64,000 nucleotides of DNA from Emticicia sp. C21. Lineage in GTDB: Bacteria; Bacteroidota; Bacteroidia; Cytophagales; Spirosomataceae. Positions 41,880-49,520 of this stretch are shown here, one piece after another. Location of the stretch: the NCBI RefSeq assembly GCF_003418935.1, contig NZ_QVMT01000003.1:62001-126000 (forward strand). The letters run 5' to 3'. The stretch's first letter is position 1. Each line of letters begins with the position of its first letter. The position numbers and the translations under genes are program-made. The notes below the pieces were generated by a model, which was not told where the DNA came from, ran no database searches, and worked only from the letters and a program-made list of their open reading frames with translations.

Positions 41880-44800
41880 ATGAAAAAATCAATCATTTTT
41901 TCTCTCTCTGTTTTATTACTGGCCGGAGCCTGTAAACAAGCCCCTAAAACGCTTCCTGATGAAGAATATGCCAAACTATCTGACGAAGACAAGCGTAAAC
42001 CCGAACATGCAGTTGACGGTATACAATTAGCTGATCCTGATTTAGAAGTAACGTTGTTTGCCTCTGAACCCATGATGATGAACCCTACCAATATGGATAT
42101 TGATGCCAAAGGTAGAGTATGGATTTGTGAGGGGTATAACTATCGCAATAAGCTTAATCCGCAGAATCCTTATAACAAAAAGGGCGACAGGATTCTGATA
42201 TTGGAGGATACTGATAAAGACGGTAAAGCCGATAAAACAACTGTATTTTACCAGGGCGAAGAAATCAACTCGGCTTTGGGAGTATCAGTTTTAGGTAATA
42301 AAGTAATTGTTTCGTGTAGTCCTAACGTTTTTGTATTTACTGACGAAAACGGTGATGATAAAGCAGATAAGAAAGAAATACTTTTCTCGAATCTGAAAGG
42401 AAATCAACACGACCACGCTATTCATGCCTTTAGTTTCGGGCCTGACGGCAAATTGTATTTCAATGGCGGTAATGAGGTTGAGACTTTGCATGATAAAAAT
42501 GGAGTTGAGCTTAAAGATGACTTAGGCAGACCATTCTCTACTTATAGACAAGGAAAAGTGTATAGATGTAATCCGGATGGCTCGAATGTTGAGTTATTAG
42601 GACAGAATTTCAGAAATAACTACGAAGTAGCAGTTGATTCGTATGGCAGAATGTGGCAGTCGGATAACGACGATGATGGAAACAAAGGCGTGCGTATCAA
42701 CTATGTAGTAGATTATGGTAATTACGGTTTCAAAGATGAAATGACAGGCGCAAGCTGGCAGGAACGCCGTACCAATTGGGAAAGTGAAATACCGCTACGC
42801 CACTGGCATTTGAACGACCCGGGTGTTATGCCTAACCTTCTGCAAACTGGTGCTGGCTCGCCAACGGGTATGATTGTGTATGAAGGTGATTTATTGCCGG
42901 AGAAATACCGTAATCAGGTAATCCACTGCGATGCAGGGCCGAATATTGTACGCTCATATGCTGCTGAAAAAGATGGCGCAGGTTTCAAAGCGACCATTAA
43001 TAATATCCTTGACGGCTCAAAACGCGACCAATGGTTCCGTCCATCGGATGTGACGATGGCGCCTGATGGCTCTATCTTTGTAGCAGACTGGTATGACCCG
43101 GGTGTGGGTGGCCACGCCATGGGAGATAGCCTACGAGGACGCATCTACAGAATTGCCCCAAAGGGTGAAAATTATTCAGTACCGACTTTTGATTTTGAAA
43201 CACCGGAGGGTTGTGTAAAAGCTTTGCAGAATCCGAATATTGCCGTTCGCTACCTGGCTTGGACAAAGCTCAATAGCCTACAGAAAAAAGCAGAAGATGC
43301 TTTGGTAGACCTATGGGAATCAGACAATTCTCGTATGCGTGCCAGAGCTTTGTGGTTACTAGGCAATATCAAAGGAGAAGAAAAGAAATATATTGATGCG
43401 GCATTGGCTGATAAAGATGAAGACATCAGAATTACAGGTATCCGTCTGGCTCGTGAGTTGAAAATGGCGGATATTGCCATGCTGAAAAAACTATCGGAAG
43501 ACCCATCTCCACAAATTCGTAGAGAGGTTCTTTTAGCGCTTCGTCATAATACAAGTCCTGAAGCTGCTGATATCTGGACGACCTTAGCTACTCAATACGA
43601 TGGCAAAGACCGTTGGTATTTAGAGACACTAGGTATTGCTGCGGATAACCAATGGGATGCTTTTTTTGCGAAATACATTGCCCGTGTTGGAGATAAATGG
43701 AAAGTTGATAATAGTTCAAAAGATATTGTATGGAGAAGCCGCTCAACAGATAACGTATATCGTTTGGCTGAATTGGCTAAAACTGCTACCGGTGCTGATA
43801 AACTACGATATTTCAGAGCCTTTGATTTCCAGACAAGCCCAGACAAAACCAAGGTATTATTCGGTATGTTAGATGGGGGCAATGCACCTGCAGATATTAA
43901 AACCTTAGTATTTAAGCATCTGGATATTGAAAGTGCCAAGAAAGATCCATTATATGCCAGTTTATTGCCGAAAGTATTAGAGGGCATACAGAATCCGGCT
44001 GATTATCTTGACCTTGTGAAACGTTATCAGTTAAAAGACCAATCGCCACGTCTGGTGAATATGGCAATGATTGATAGTGTGTTTGGAGGAGAAGCTGCCA
44101 GAACGCAGGTAAGAATCAACGGTATCGGTGAGTTTCAGAAGTTAACCAAGAGTAAGGATGAAGCCGTGGTGCTGAAAGCCATTAATATGTATGGCAGTGT
44201 AGATGATAAGCCGGTAACCGATTATCTGATAACCTTATTCAATAATAAGAGCCTGAGCCAACCAGTGCGTGAAAGAGCCATGCAGGCGATGAATGGCTGG
44301 AATAGCGAAGAGATTCTATGGGATTTGGTAAAAGCTAAGAAAGTACCGGAAGATGTAATGCCGATAGCTAAAAAACTATTATTGGGTACCTGGCATGGCG
44401 ATATTCGCACCGAAGCTATGAAAATGTTTGGTGCTGATATTGATAAGTCAATAGGCAATGTAAGTGATTTAGTGAAACTGGCAGGTGATGCTAATAAGGG
44501 CCATGAGGTATTTAAAATGTATTGCGCAACCTGCCACGTAGGCAAAGGTGAAGGCACCAACTTTGGCCCGGCCTTGTCGGAAATTGGCAGTAAATTATCT
44601 AAAGAGGCATTGTATACGGCCATTATGAACCCAAGCCAGGGAATTAGCTTTGGCTTTGAAGGCTTTAAGGTGAAATTGAAAAACGGCACCGAAGTGGATG
44701 GTATGATTCTGACCAAGACCGAAAACGAGATAACGATGAAAGCTTTGGGTAGTGCAACACCAACTACTTATAAGCGTTCAGAAATTGCTTCTCAAGATGC

Positions 44801-44888
44801 CTTGAAAGAATCATTAATGCCTAAATTCCCACTTCAGAAACAGGAATTTGTGGATTTAGTAGAATATTTATCGACATTGAAAAAATAA
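41880..44888 (+). CDS. PVC-type heme-binding CxxCH protein (propeller, HEAT, cytochrome c)
   Basis: A 1002-residue lipoprotein (lipobox LAGACK, C18). Residues about 50-430 form a beta-propeller of the putative membrane-bound dehydrogenase type (MMMNPTNMDIDAKGRVWICE; MAPDGSIFVADWYDPGVGGH). Residues about 440-850 are HEAT-like repeats. A C-terminal cytochrome c domain has CATCH near residue 882, GPALSEIGSKLSKEALYTAI, a likely distal Met, and VDLVEYLSTLKK at the end. The architecture is known from Planctomycetes and Bacteroidota and is linked to periplasmic oxidation of sugars or similar substrates. A mobile-like repeat follows its stop codon by 8 bp. Confidence 0.92.
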   Translation: MKKSIIFSLSVLLLAGACKQAPKTLPDEEYAKLSDEDKRKPEHAVDGIQLADPDLEVTLFASEPMMMNPTNMDIDAKGRVWICEGYNYRNKLNPQNPYNKKGDRILILEDTDKDGKADKTTVFYQGEEINSALGVSVLGNKVIVSCSPNVFVFTDENGDDKADKKEILFSNLKGNQHDHAIHAFSFGPDGKLYFNGGNEVETLHDKNGVELKDDLGRPFSTYRQGKVYRCNPDGSNVELLGQNFRNNYEVAVDSYGRMWQSDNDDDGNKGVRINYVVDYGNYGFKDEMTGASWQERRTNWESEIPLRHWHLNDPGVMPNLLQTGAGSPTGMIVYEGDLLPEKYRNQVIHCDAGPNIVRSYAAEKDGAGFKATINNILDGSKRDQWFRPSDVTMAPDGSIFVADWYDPGVGGHAMGDSLRGRIYRIAPKGENYSVPTFDFETPEGCVKALQNPNIAVRYLAWTKLNSLQKKAEDALVDLWESDNSRMRARALWLLGNIKGEEKKYIDAALADKDEDIRITGIRLARELKMADIAMLKKLSEDPSPQIRREVLLALRHNTSPEAADIWTTLATQYDGKDRWYLETLGIAADNQWDAFFAKYIARVGDKWKVDNSSKDIVWRSRSTDNVYRLAELAKTATGADKLRYFRAFDFQTSPDKTKVLFGMLDGGNAPADIKTLVFKHLDIESAKKDPLYASLLPKVLEGIQNPADYLDLVKRYQLKDQSPRLVNMAMIDSVFGGEAARTQVRINGIGEFQKLTKSKDEAVVLKAINMYGSVDDKPVTDYLITLFNNKSLSQPVRERAMQAMNGWNSEEILWDLVKAKKVPEDVMPIAKKLLLGTWHGDIRTEAMKMFGADIDKSIGNVSDLVKLAGDANKGHEVFKMYCATCHVGKGEGTNFGPALSEIGSKLSKEALYTAIMNPSQGISFGFEGFKVKLKNGTEVDGMILTKTENEITMKALGSATPTTYKRSEIASQDALKESLMPKFPLQKQEFVDLVEYLSTLKK

Positions 44889-44896
44889 AATCTTAG

Positions 44897-45083
44897 GTTC
44901 ACCGTGTCACGCCTCTACTCGGATTAATAAGGGCGTGGCACGGTTAACTGGGGAGTAGCTTACAATTAAGAAACATTTGCTAGCTTATTTCACATGCAAC
45001 GCAATAACTAAAATATAATTCTCTGGAATGCCTAACTGTGCCACGCCTTATTACGGACGAGTATAGGCGTGACACGGTAAACC
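44897..45083. repeat. Hairpin-ended intergenic element, copy 2
   Basis: The second copy of the element at 5061-5230, here 187 bp with the outer GGTT/AACC included. The left unit (44901-44945) folds alone into a perfect 13-bp stem with one G-T pair (accgtgtcacgcc with ggcgtggcacggt). The right unit (45034-45078) is its inverted copy with a few changes. The A/T-rich spacer (44946-45033) does not resemble the spacer of copy 1. The element ends 3 bp before the start codon of the SelW-like gene. Confidence 0.85.
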
Positions 45084-45086
45084 AAT

Positions 45087-45371
45087 ATGAAACCAAAAAT
45101 CACTTTAGAATATTGCCCCAAATGCCATTGGCTGATGCGTTCAGCTTGGATGGCACAGGAACTCCTGACTACTTTCGAAGAAGAGTTAGGAGAAGTAAGT
45201 CTTCGCCCTAGCGAAGTAGCAGGGAGGTTTCAGGTCATACTAAATGAAGAGGTAATCTTCGACCGTAAACGCGAAGGTCACTTTCCAGAAATAAAAGAGC
45301 TTAAGCAATTGGTAAGAGACTTGGTTGCACCTGAAAAGTCTTTGGGGCATAGTGATAGAAAAAGCGGTTGA
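45087..45371 (+). CDS. SelT/SelW/SelH (Rdx) family redox protein, Cys form
   Basis: A 94-residue thioredoxin-like protein. EYCPKCHWLMRSAWMAQELL holds the CxxC redox motif (C10, C13) in the place where eukaryotic SelW has Cys-x-x-Sec. GRFQVILNEEVIFDRKREGH and FPEIKELKQLVRDLVAP complete the Rdx fold. Cytosolic; the partner is unknown. The leader and ribosome-binding region of this gene are provided by the repeat element ending at 45083, so its expression may depend on that hairpin. A palindromic repeat overlaps the stop codon at the other end. Confidence 0.88.
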   Translation: MKPKITLEYCPKCHWLMRSAWMAQELLTTFEEELGEVSLRPSEVAGRFQVILNEEVIFDRKREGHFPEIKELKQLVRDLVAPEKSLGHSDRKSG

Positions 45372-45496
45372 AACCGGAAAATGATAAATGTAAAATGCAA
45401 AACCGAAAAAGGAAAAAAAGTGAAACGATACTCTTTCAAATCTTTTATAAAACCCCTTTTACATTTTTCTGTTTTACATTTAGCATTTTTCGGTTT
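45371..45496. repeat. Inverted repeat of the AAACCGAAAAATG family
   Basis: aaaccggaaaatgataaatg (from 45371) is inverted at 45472-45496 (ttttacatttagcatttttc then ggttt) with two mismatches over 25 bp. A second, shorter aaaccg/cattt alternation fills the inside. It sits between convergent genes and begins at the last base of the SelW-like stop codon, a likely bidirectional transcript end. Confidence 0.7.
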
Positions 45497-45504
45497 AAAA
45501 CATA

Positions 45505-46104
45505 TTACTCATAATTAGGGATATTCCGTCCAAGAACAATATCTCGTTTCCCAATCCAAACGCCTGTATCATTTTTAGTAAGCTTAATAAGGCCGCTTCC
45601 TCCTCGGTTTTCGTCGCGGGCTATTTCTTCTTTGGTTAAGAATTTATCTCCTTCAAACCGGTATTCGTCTATATAATATTCAGTTTTACCAGGCTCTTTA
45701 ATAGTAGGGTGGATATGCGCCGGAATGGTTGCATTAGGATAAGAAGCAGGTCTGATGCTAACAAGTTTATATCGGCCTAAATTATCGGTTTTTACCCATC
45801 CCCGAAGTTTGCCATGACGTTTGGTGCATGCATCGCCCGTACCTCTTGAATAATTACCTTTTGCGTCGGTATGATAGACATAGAGAATCACGTCAGGGGC
45901 AGGTGTTTTGCCATCTTTCTGATAGATGATTCCTGTAATCTCCATAGGCTCACCTTCCTCATCTTTATCCGAAATCCGGGTTGCCCAGGATAAGTTGGCG
46001 GGCATTCTTTGATAAATAGCTTCACAGCATTCACAAGGACCACCTACTTTTTTTTGAGCTGATAGTCCAAAGGGTAATAAGAGCATTAAAACTAACTTTT
46101 TCAT
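45505..46104 (-). CDS. Exported intradiol dioxygenase-like protein
   Basis: A 199-residue protein with signal peptide MKKLVLMLLLPFGLSAQ and a Cys-rich start of the mature protein (GGPCECCEAIYQ). The fold matches intradiol ring-cleavage dioxygenases: ITGIIYQKDGKTPAPDVILY, YHTDAKGNYS, GWVKTDNLGRYKLVSIRPAS and the metal-binding PAHIHPTIK. Tyr and His ligands expected for non-heme Fe(III) are in place. Exported members of this family are frequent in Bacteroidota; whether they cleave aromatic rings is not known. Start chosen at ATG 46104 for the signal peptide. Confidence 0.82.
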   Translation of the reverse strand: MKKLVLMLLLPFGLSAQKKVGGPCECCEAIYQRMPANLSWATRISDKDEEGEPMEITGIIYQKDGKTPAPDVILYVYHTDAKGNYSRGTGDACTKRHGKLRGWVKTDNLGRYKLVSIRPASYPNATIPAHIHPTIKEPGKTEYYIDEYRFEGDKFLTKEEIARDENRGGSGLIKLTKNDTGVWIGKRDIVLGRNIPNYE

Positions 46105-46221
46105 GTTGAAAATGTTTAAAAATGAACAATTGATAAAAAAAAGCAAATAGCCAGCTAAATGATAAAGTCGTAAACTCTATCATTACCCTTATTTTAAGCA
46201 TTACATACAGATGTTTAAATA

Positions 46222-46331
46222 ATTGAGCGAGTTAGTGATTGAGTGATTTGTTAATTGCTTTAATAAATAAGTGATTGTCAGATAGTATGTTTTTTTAATC
46301 ACTCATTCACTAATTCACAAAATCACTCAAT
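46222..46331. repeat. Inverted octanucleotide array, locus 4
   Basis: Left arm 46222-46250 (attgagcg, agttagtg, attgagtg, atttg) and right arm 46297-46331 (reverse complement attgagtg, attttgtg, aattagtg, aatgagtg). Two of the octamers are shared exactly with loci at 29721 and 38380. The stop codon of the response regulator gene (46327-46329) is within the right arm. Confidence 0.8.
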
Positions 46332-47082
46332 GTATTAAGTTCTCCTTATAATTCCGGCTCATGCGTAATACCTTAGTGTTTTTTAGTATTACTGAGTAAT
46401 CGCCGTTGAAGTGTGATTGTATTTCTTTAATAAAATTGATATTGACAATAGTGGAGCGATGGATTCGTACAAAAGTCTTAGGATTGAGTTTTTGCTCAAA
46501 ACTAGACAGCGTTTCATATAGCAGATGCTTCGATTTCTCGGTTTGCAGGCATATATAATTCCCCTCGGCTTCTATATATATCAGGTCAGCAGTTTTTAAT
46601 AATTGTATCCGTCCACCATCTTTTACTGTCACAATTTCGGGATAGTTAGGCTGGGCAAATTGCTGAAAAAACTGACTATATTTATCAAAAATGGGAGTTA
46701 AATCTTGTTTATTGGTTAATTGTAATTGCTTTAATGCCTTCTGAAAAGTTTTGTCGAAACGCTCTTTATCAAAAGGCTTTAGCAGGTAATCAATCGCATT
46801 GGCTTCAAAGGCTTGCAGAGCATAGTTATCAAAAGCTGTTACAAAAATAATGAGTGGTAATTTATCTGTATTCAGGCTTTTGGCTAATTCTATTCCATTC
46901 AGTTCTGGCATCTGAATATCAAGAAAAACCAAGTCTGGTTGGTGTTTATCTATAGATGCTAGCGCCTCTTTACCATTTTTACAAACAGCTACCACTTGTG
47001 CCTGCGGATAATCCTGCAATTGTTTTTGCAGAATTTCTCTGGCTATCGATTCGTCGTCGGCTATCAGAACTTTGTAGGTCAT
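46327..47082 (-). CDS. LytTR family response regulator
   Basis: A 251-residue response regulator. Receiver domain: acidic pocket D9/D10, phosphoacceptor D55 in LVFLDIQMPELNG, and the conserved Lys in DYLLKPFDKERF. The C-terminal LytTR DNA-binding domain (about 150-250) has the family's IYIEAEGNYICLQT and FVRIHRSTIVNINFIKEI motifs. It overlaps the sensor kinase gene by the ATGA arrangement (47079-47082), so the two are translationally coupled. It likely controls its own operon, which encodes three small exported proteins and a redoxin fusion. Its stop codon lies in a repeat. Confidence 0.94.
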   Translation of the reverse strand: MTYKVLIADDESIAREILQKQLQDYPQAQVVAVCKNGKEALASIDKHQPDLVFLDIQMPELNGIELAKSLNTDKLPLIIFVTAFDNYALQAFEANAIDYLLKPFDKERFDKTFQKALKQLQLTNKQDLTPIFDKYSQFFQQFAQPNYPEIVTVKDGGRIQLLKTADLIYIEAEGNYICLQTEKSKHLLYETLSSFEQKLNPKTFVRIHRSTIVNINFIKEIQSHFNGDYSVILKNTKVLRMSRNYKENLIH

Positions 47083-48146
47083 TTTAATAGGGGTAAAGTG
47101 ATAGTTACCGTAATGCCGTTGTCGGGGGTATTGCTTGCAATATCGAGTGTTGCTTCTTCGCCAAAAAGATTCTTCAAGCGTTCCTGAGTATTCATCAATC
47201 CAATGCCAAAGCTGAAATGCTGAAAGGTTTCAATACCATTGTCTTTTACCAATAATTTCAGTTTGTTTTGCCCATTCTGTGCCGAAATCTCTATTTTACC
47301 TTGTTTGGCAAATGGCTCAATGCCATATTTTACTGCATTTTCCACCAAAGGTTGCAGGAGCATAGGCGGTACAAAAACTTTCTGTAATTCGTTATTGATA
47401 AGTATCTCATAATCTAACCGTTCTTCAAACCGTACTTTCAGAATATCTAAATATAATTGCAAAAGATGTACTTCGTTTTTAAGTGGAACGAGATCATCGT
47501 TATTTTCTTTCAGACTCAGGCGTAACAAATCGCTTAGTTTCATCAGCATTTTAGTGGCCTTTTCGGTATCTCCTTTTTGCATTAAGCCAATGATATTATG
47601 ATGCGTATTGAAAAGAAAATGCGGTTGTAACTGCATTTTCAGAAAGCCTAGTTTGGCATCAGATAACTGTTTTTCGAGATAAGCTTTATCCACCTGCGCC
47701 TGTTGAAACTGACGGAAGATACTATAAGCTTTATGCGCTGCCAGAATTATCCAATAATTGACAAACTCATTAAAAAGAGAAACCGCCAGATTCCGTTTGA
47801 AAATAACATGAAATTGTGTTTGTCCGATAAACAGATTCCAGAACCAGGTAACAAGTACTGAATAAACTATTACGGCAAGAAAACTGATACCCAAAGAAAT
47901 CAATAGATTCAATAATAGATTCCGGACTAGATGAGGTGATTGCAGAGGTAACTTTTCTCCTAGCCAGAACACCACAAAAGTGATGGGTATATATAGCAAC
48001 CATTTAATCTTGAAAATCAAAGTATCAGCCCATACTACAGGATGGCCCCTTAAAGCACTGAACAGCAAGTCTTGCCCAATCATTAATAAAGTAACGATAA
48101 GCCAGAATGCCGGAATCAGGTAGTATTTGAGTTGCTTGATTTTCAT
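47079..48146 (-). CDS. LytS/YehU-type sensor histidine kinase
   Basis: A 355-residue membrane kinase. Four membrane helices fill residues about 8-140 with no large periplasmic domain. A coiled coil (QQAQVDKAYLEKQLSDAKLG) leads to the His_kinase domain with phosphoacceptor H176 in MQLQPHFLFNTHHNII. The ATP-binding domain has the N-box PLVENAVKYGIEP and the G-box GIGLMNTQERLKNLFGE. It overlaps both neighbours by 4 bp (ATGA). The absence of a sensory loop suggests it detects its ligand within the membrane or through a partner such as the exported proteins encoded just upstream. Confidence 0.93.
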   Translation of the reverse strand: MKIKQLKYYLIPAFWLIVTLLMIGQDLLFSALRGHPVVWADTLIFKIKWLLYIPITFVVFWLGEKLPLQSPHLVRNLLLNLLISLGISFLAVIVYSVLVTWFWNLFIGQTQFHVIFKRNLAVSLFNEFVNYWIILAAHKAYSIFRQFQQAQVDKAYLEKQLSDAKLGFLKMQLQPHFLFNTHHNIIGLMQKGDTEKATKMLMKLSDLLRLSLKENNDDLVPLKNEVHLLQLYLDILKVRFEERLDYEILINNELQKVFVPPMLLQPLVENAVKYGIEPFAKQGKIEISAQNGQNKLKLLVKDNGIETFQHFSFGIGLMNTQERLKNLFGEEATLDIASNTPDNGITVTITLPLLK

Positions 48147-48652
48147 TCTACTGTTTTCTTCTGAACTCTGTTGAGCGTATAGTTAAAATGCTCATTGCCT
48201 GTCAGAATGTTTTTATCATTATCCAGGAAAAACAATACATTGTCATCTCCTTTCAACAGGTAAATAGTTTGCTGGTTAGCTGCTTCTAAAGCAAACACAA
48301 AGTCGTCGGAGTCTTCTTTTGTGCCTTTTATAATATGCCAGTTGCCTTTACGGATATCCTGTCTGAAAAACGAACCCTCTAAAACATAGGTAGTAGGAGC
48401 TTGTGTATCAGGATTCTGATAAAGATAGAGCCCCCATTTAGTTTTAAAGCATTCCGGCGAAACCTCTTTTTTTAAGGTAGCAGCTAATTCCTGGCACGCT
48501 CCTCTTCCCTCGAAAACACCGTAAACATCTTTGCCTGATGGAAAAGGTTTAGACGAAGTAGTCGGATAAGGCTCATTTTCTACACCTTTCGTTTGGGGAT
48601 AGGCATTGAAACAGGTTAGAACCACTATAAATTTTAGCATGATATTTTTCAT
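48143..48652 (-). CDS. NlpE-like exported protein
   Basis: A 169-residue exported protein (signal MLKFIVVLTCFNAYPQ). The pattern VFEGRGACQELAATLKK near 50, YVLEGSFFRQDIRKGNWHII, and the C-terminal YLLKGDDNVLFFLDNDKNIL with HFNYTLNRV matches the NlpE N-terminal fold found in Bacteroidota as small exported proteins. NlpE senses copper and surface contact in enterobacteria, where a CxxC matters; here the two cysteines C54 and C69 are spaced differently. It overlaps the histidine kinase gene by 4 bp, strong evidence that it works with that kinase. Confidence 0.65.
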   Translation of the reverse strand: MKNIMLKFIVVLTCFNAYPQTKGVENEPYPTTSSKPFPSGKDVYGVFEGRGACQELAATLKKEVSPECFKTKWGLYLYQNPDTQAPTTYVLEGSFFRQDIRKGNWHIIKGTKEDSDDFVFALEAANQQTIYLLKGDDNVLFFLDNDKNILTGNEHFNYTLNRVQKKTVE

Positions 48653-48658
48653 AATTTA

Positions 48659-49138
48659 TCAGAGTTTTGCTTTACTAAAGGTATAACTATAACCTGAGTT
48701 TCCTATCATCAGTCCACGTTGACTGTCTAATAGATGAATGGAATTATCGCTCAATTTAACAAAAAGCAGATTCTTGTCTATACCATGCAATGTAACCTGA
48801 TAAACAATGGCATTGGGCTTGGTTTTTGTGCCTTTCTGAATAGTCCAATGGCCTGAAAACTCAGCTTTCTTCTCATCTATAAACCCGCTTGTGTTCGATC
48901 TACTCATGCCAAATCGATAGACTAATTTCACGGCCGCAGGTGCATTGGCTTTCTGCGGTGAAAGGGTCATAGTCCATTTGGTAAAATCACATTCCTTATC
49001 ATCTTTAATGCCCAATAAAGGTTTGATAATGTTCCCACAGGGGCTTGTTCCAACAAAAGTTGCAAATGGTTTGACTTCCTGTGCATAAGCCACAAAAAAT
49101 ACTCCGTTGAGGATTAACAATTGAATGATTTTTTTCAT
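48659..49138 (-). CDS. Exported protein, divergent NlpE-like paralogue
   Basis: A 159-residue exported protein (signal LLILNGVFFVAYAQ). Its layout parallels that of the next gene: FVGTSPCGNIIKPLLGIKDD, KWTMTLSPQK, HWTIQKGTKTKPNAIVYQVT, KNLLFVKLSDNSIHLLD and a final GNSGYSYTFSKA that echoes the neighbour's HFNYTLNR. I infer a diverged tandem duplicate. The gap to the next gene is 6 bp and to the preceding one 2 bp, so it lies in the middle of the tight operon. Possible redox or metal-related sensing; unproven. Confidence 0.6.
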   Translation of the reverse strand: MKKIIQLLILNGVFFVAYAQEVKPFATFVGTSPCGNIIKPLLGIKDDKECDFTKWTMTLSPQKANAPAAVKLVYRFGMSRSNTSGFIDEKKAEFSGHWTIQKGTKTKPNAIVYQVTLHGIDKNLLFVKLSDNSIHLLDSQRGLMIGNSGYSYTFSKAKL

Positions 49139-49140
49139 AG

Positions 49141-49494
49141 TTAAAGTTCTCTTTTTTTGCCGTCTTTATCAACTAATACCAGTTTGGTGCCATCCTTTTT
49201 TGCCAGGGCATGTAGACCTACTTCGGTTGAATTGTTAAGCAAAACCAAACCCGAACCGTTTTCGTCTGCACCTAATTTTACGCGGATGGTACCTGTTTTA
49301 TCTATCAATCGCATAATTACGGAACCATCGTCTTCAGTTTTGAATGAAACGCGTTTTACACCTGCTTTGTCGACCAGTTCAAATTCTTTTACTCTGATTT
49401 TATCGAAGTTTTCCTCACTGGGTTTGGCTGCAATAAACAGCATTAACAATAAGTTAAAGGCGCTAAGCAAGATTGGCAATCGTTGATTTTTCAT
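49141..49494 (-). CDS. Small exported or anchored protein with short beta repeats
   Basis: A 117-residue protein with an N-terminal hydrophobic segment (LPILLSAFNLLLMLFIAA), then short beta units with the core DK-x-G-x-x-R-V: residues about 43-52, 65-76 and 109-116 (LVDKAGVKRVSF; LIDKTGTIRVKLGA; LVDKDGKKREL). This repetition suggests a small beta-structure. The family is unknown to me. Gaps of 2 bp downstream and 26 bp upstream place it firmly in the 46327-51014 operon. Confidence 0.6.
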   Translation of the reverse strand: MKNQRLPILLSAFNLLLMLFIAAKPSEENFDKIRVKEFELVDKAGVKRVSFKTEDDGSVIMRLIDKTGTIRVKLGADENGSGLVLLNNSTEVGLHALAKKDGTKLVLVDKDGKKREL

Positions 49495-49520
49495 TGTTTT
49501 ATCTATTTAGAGTTGAAGTA

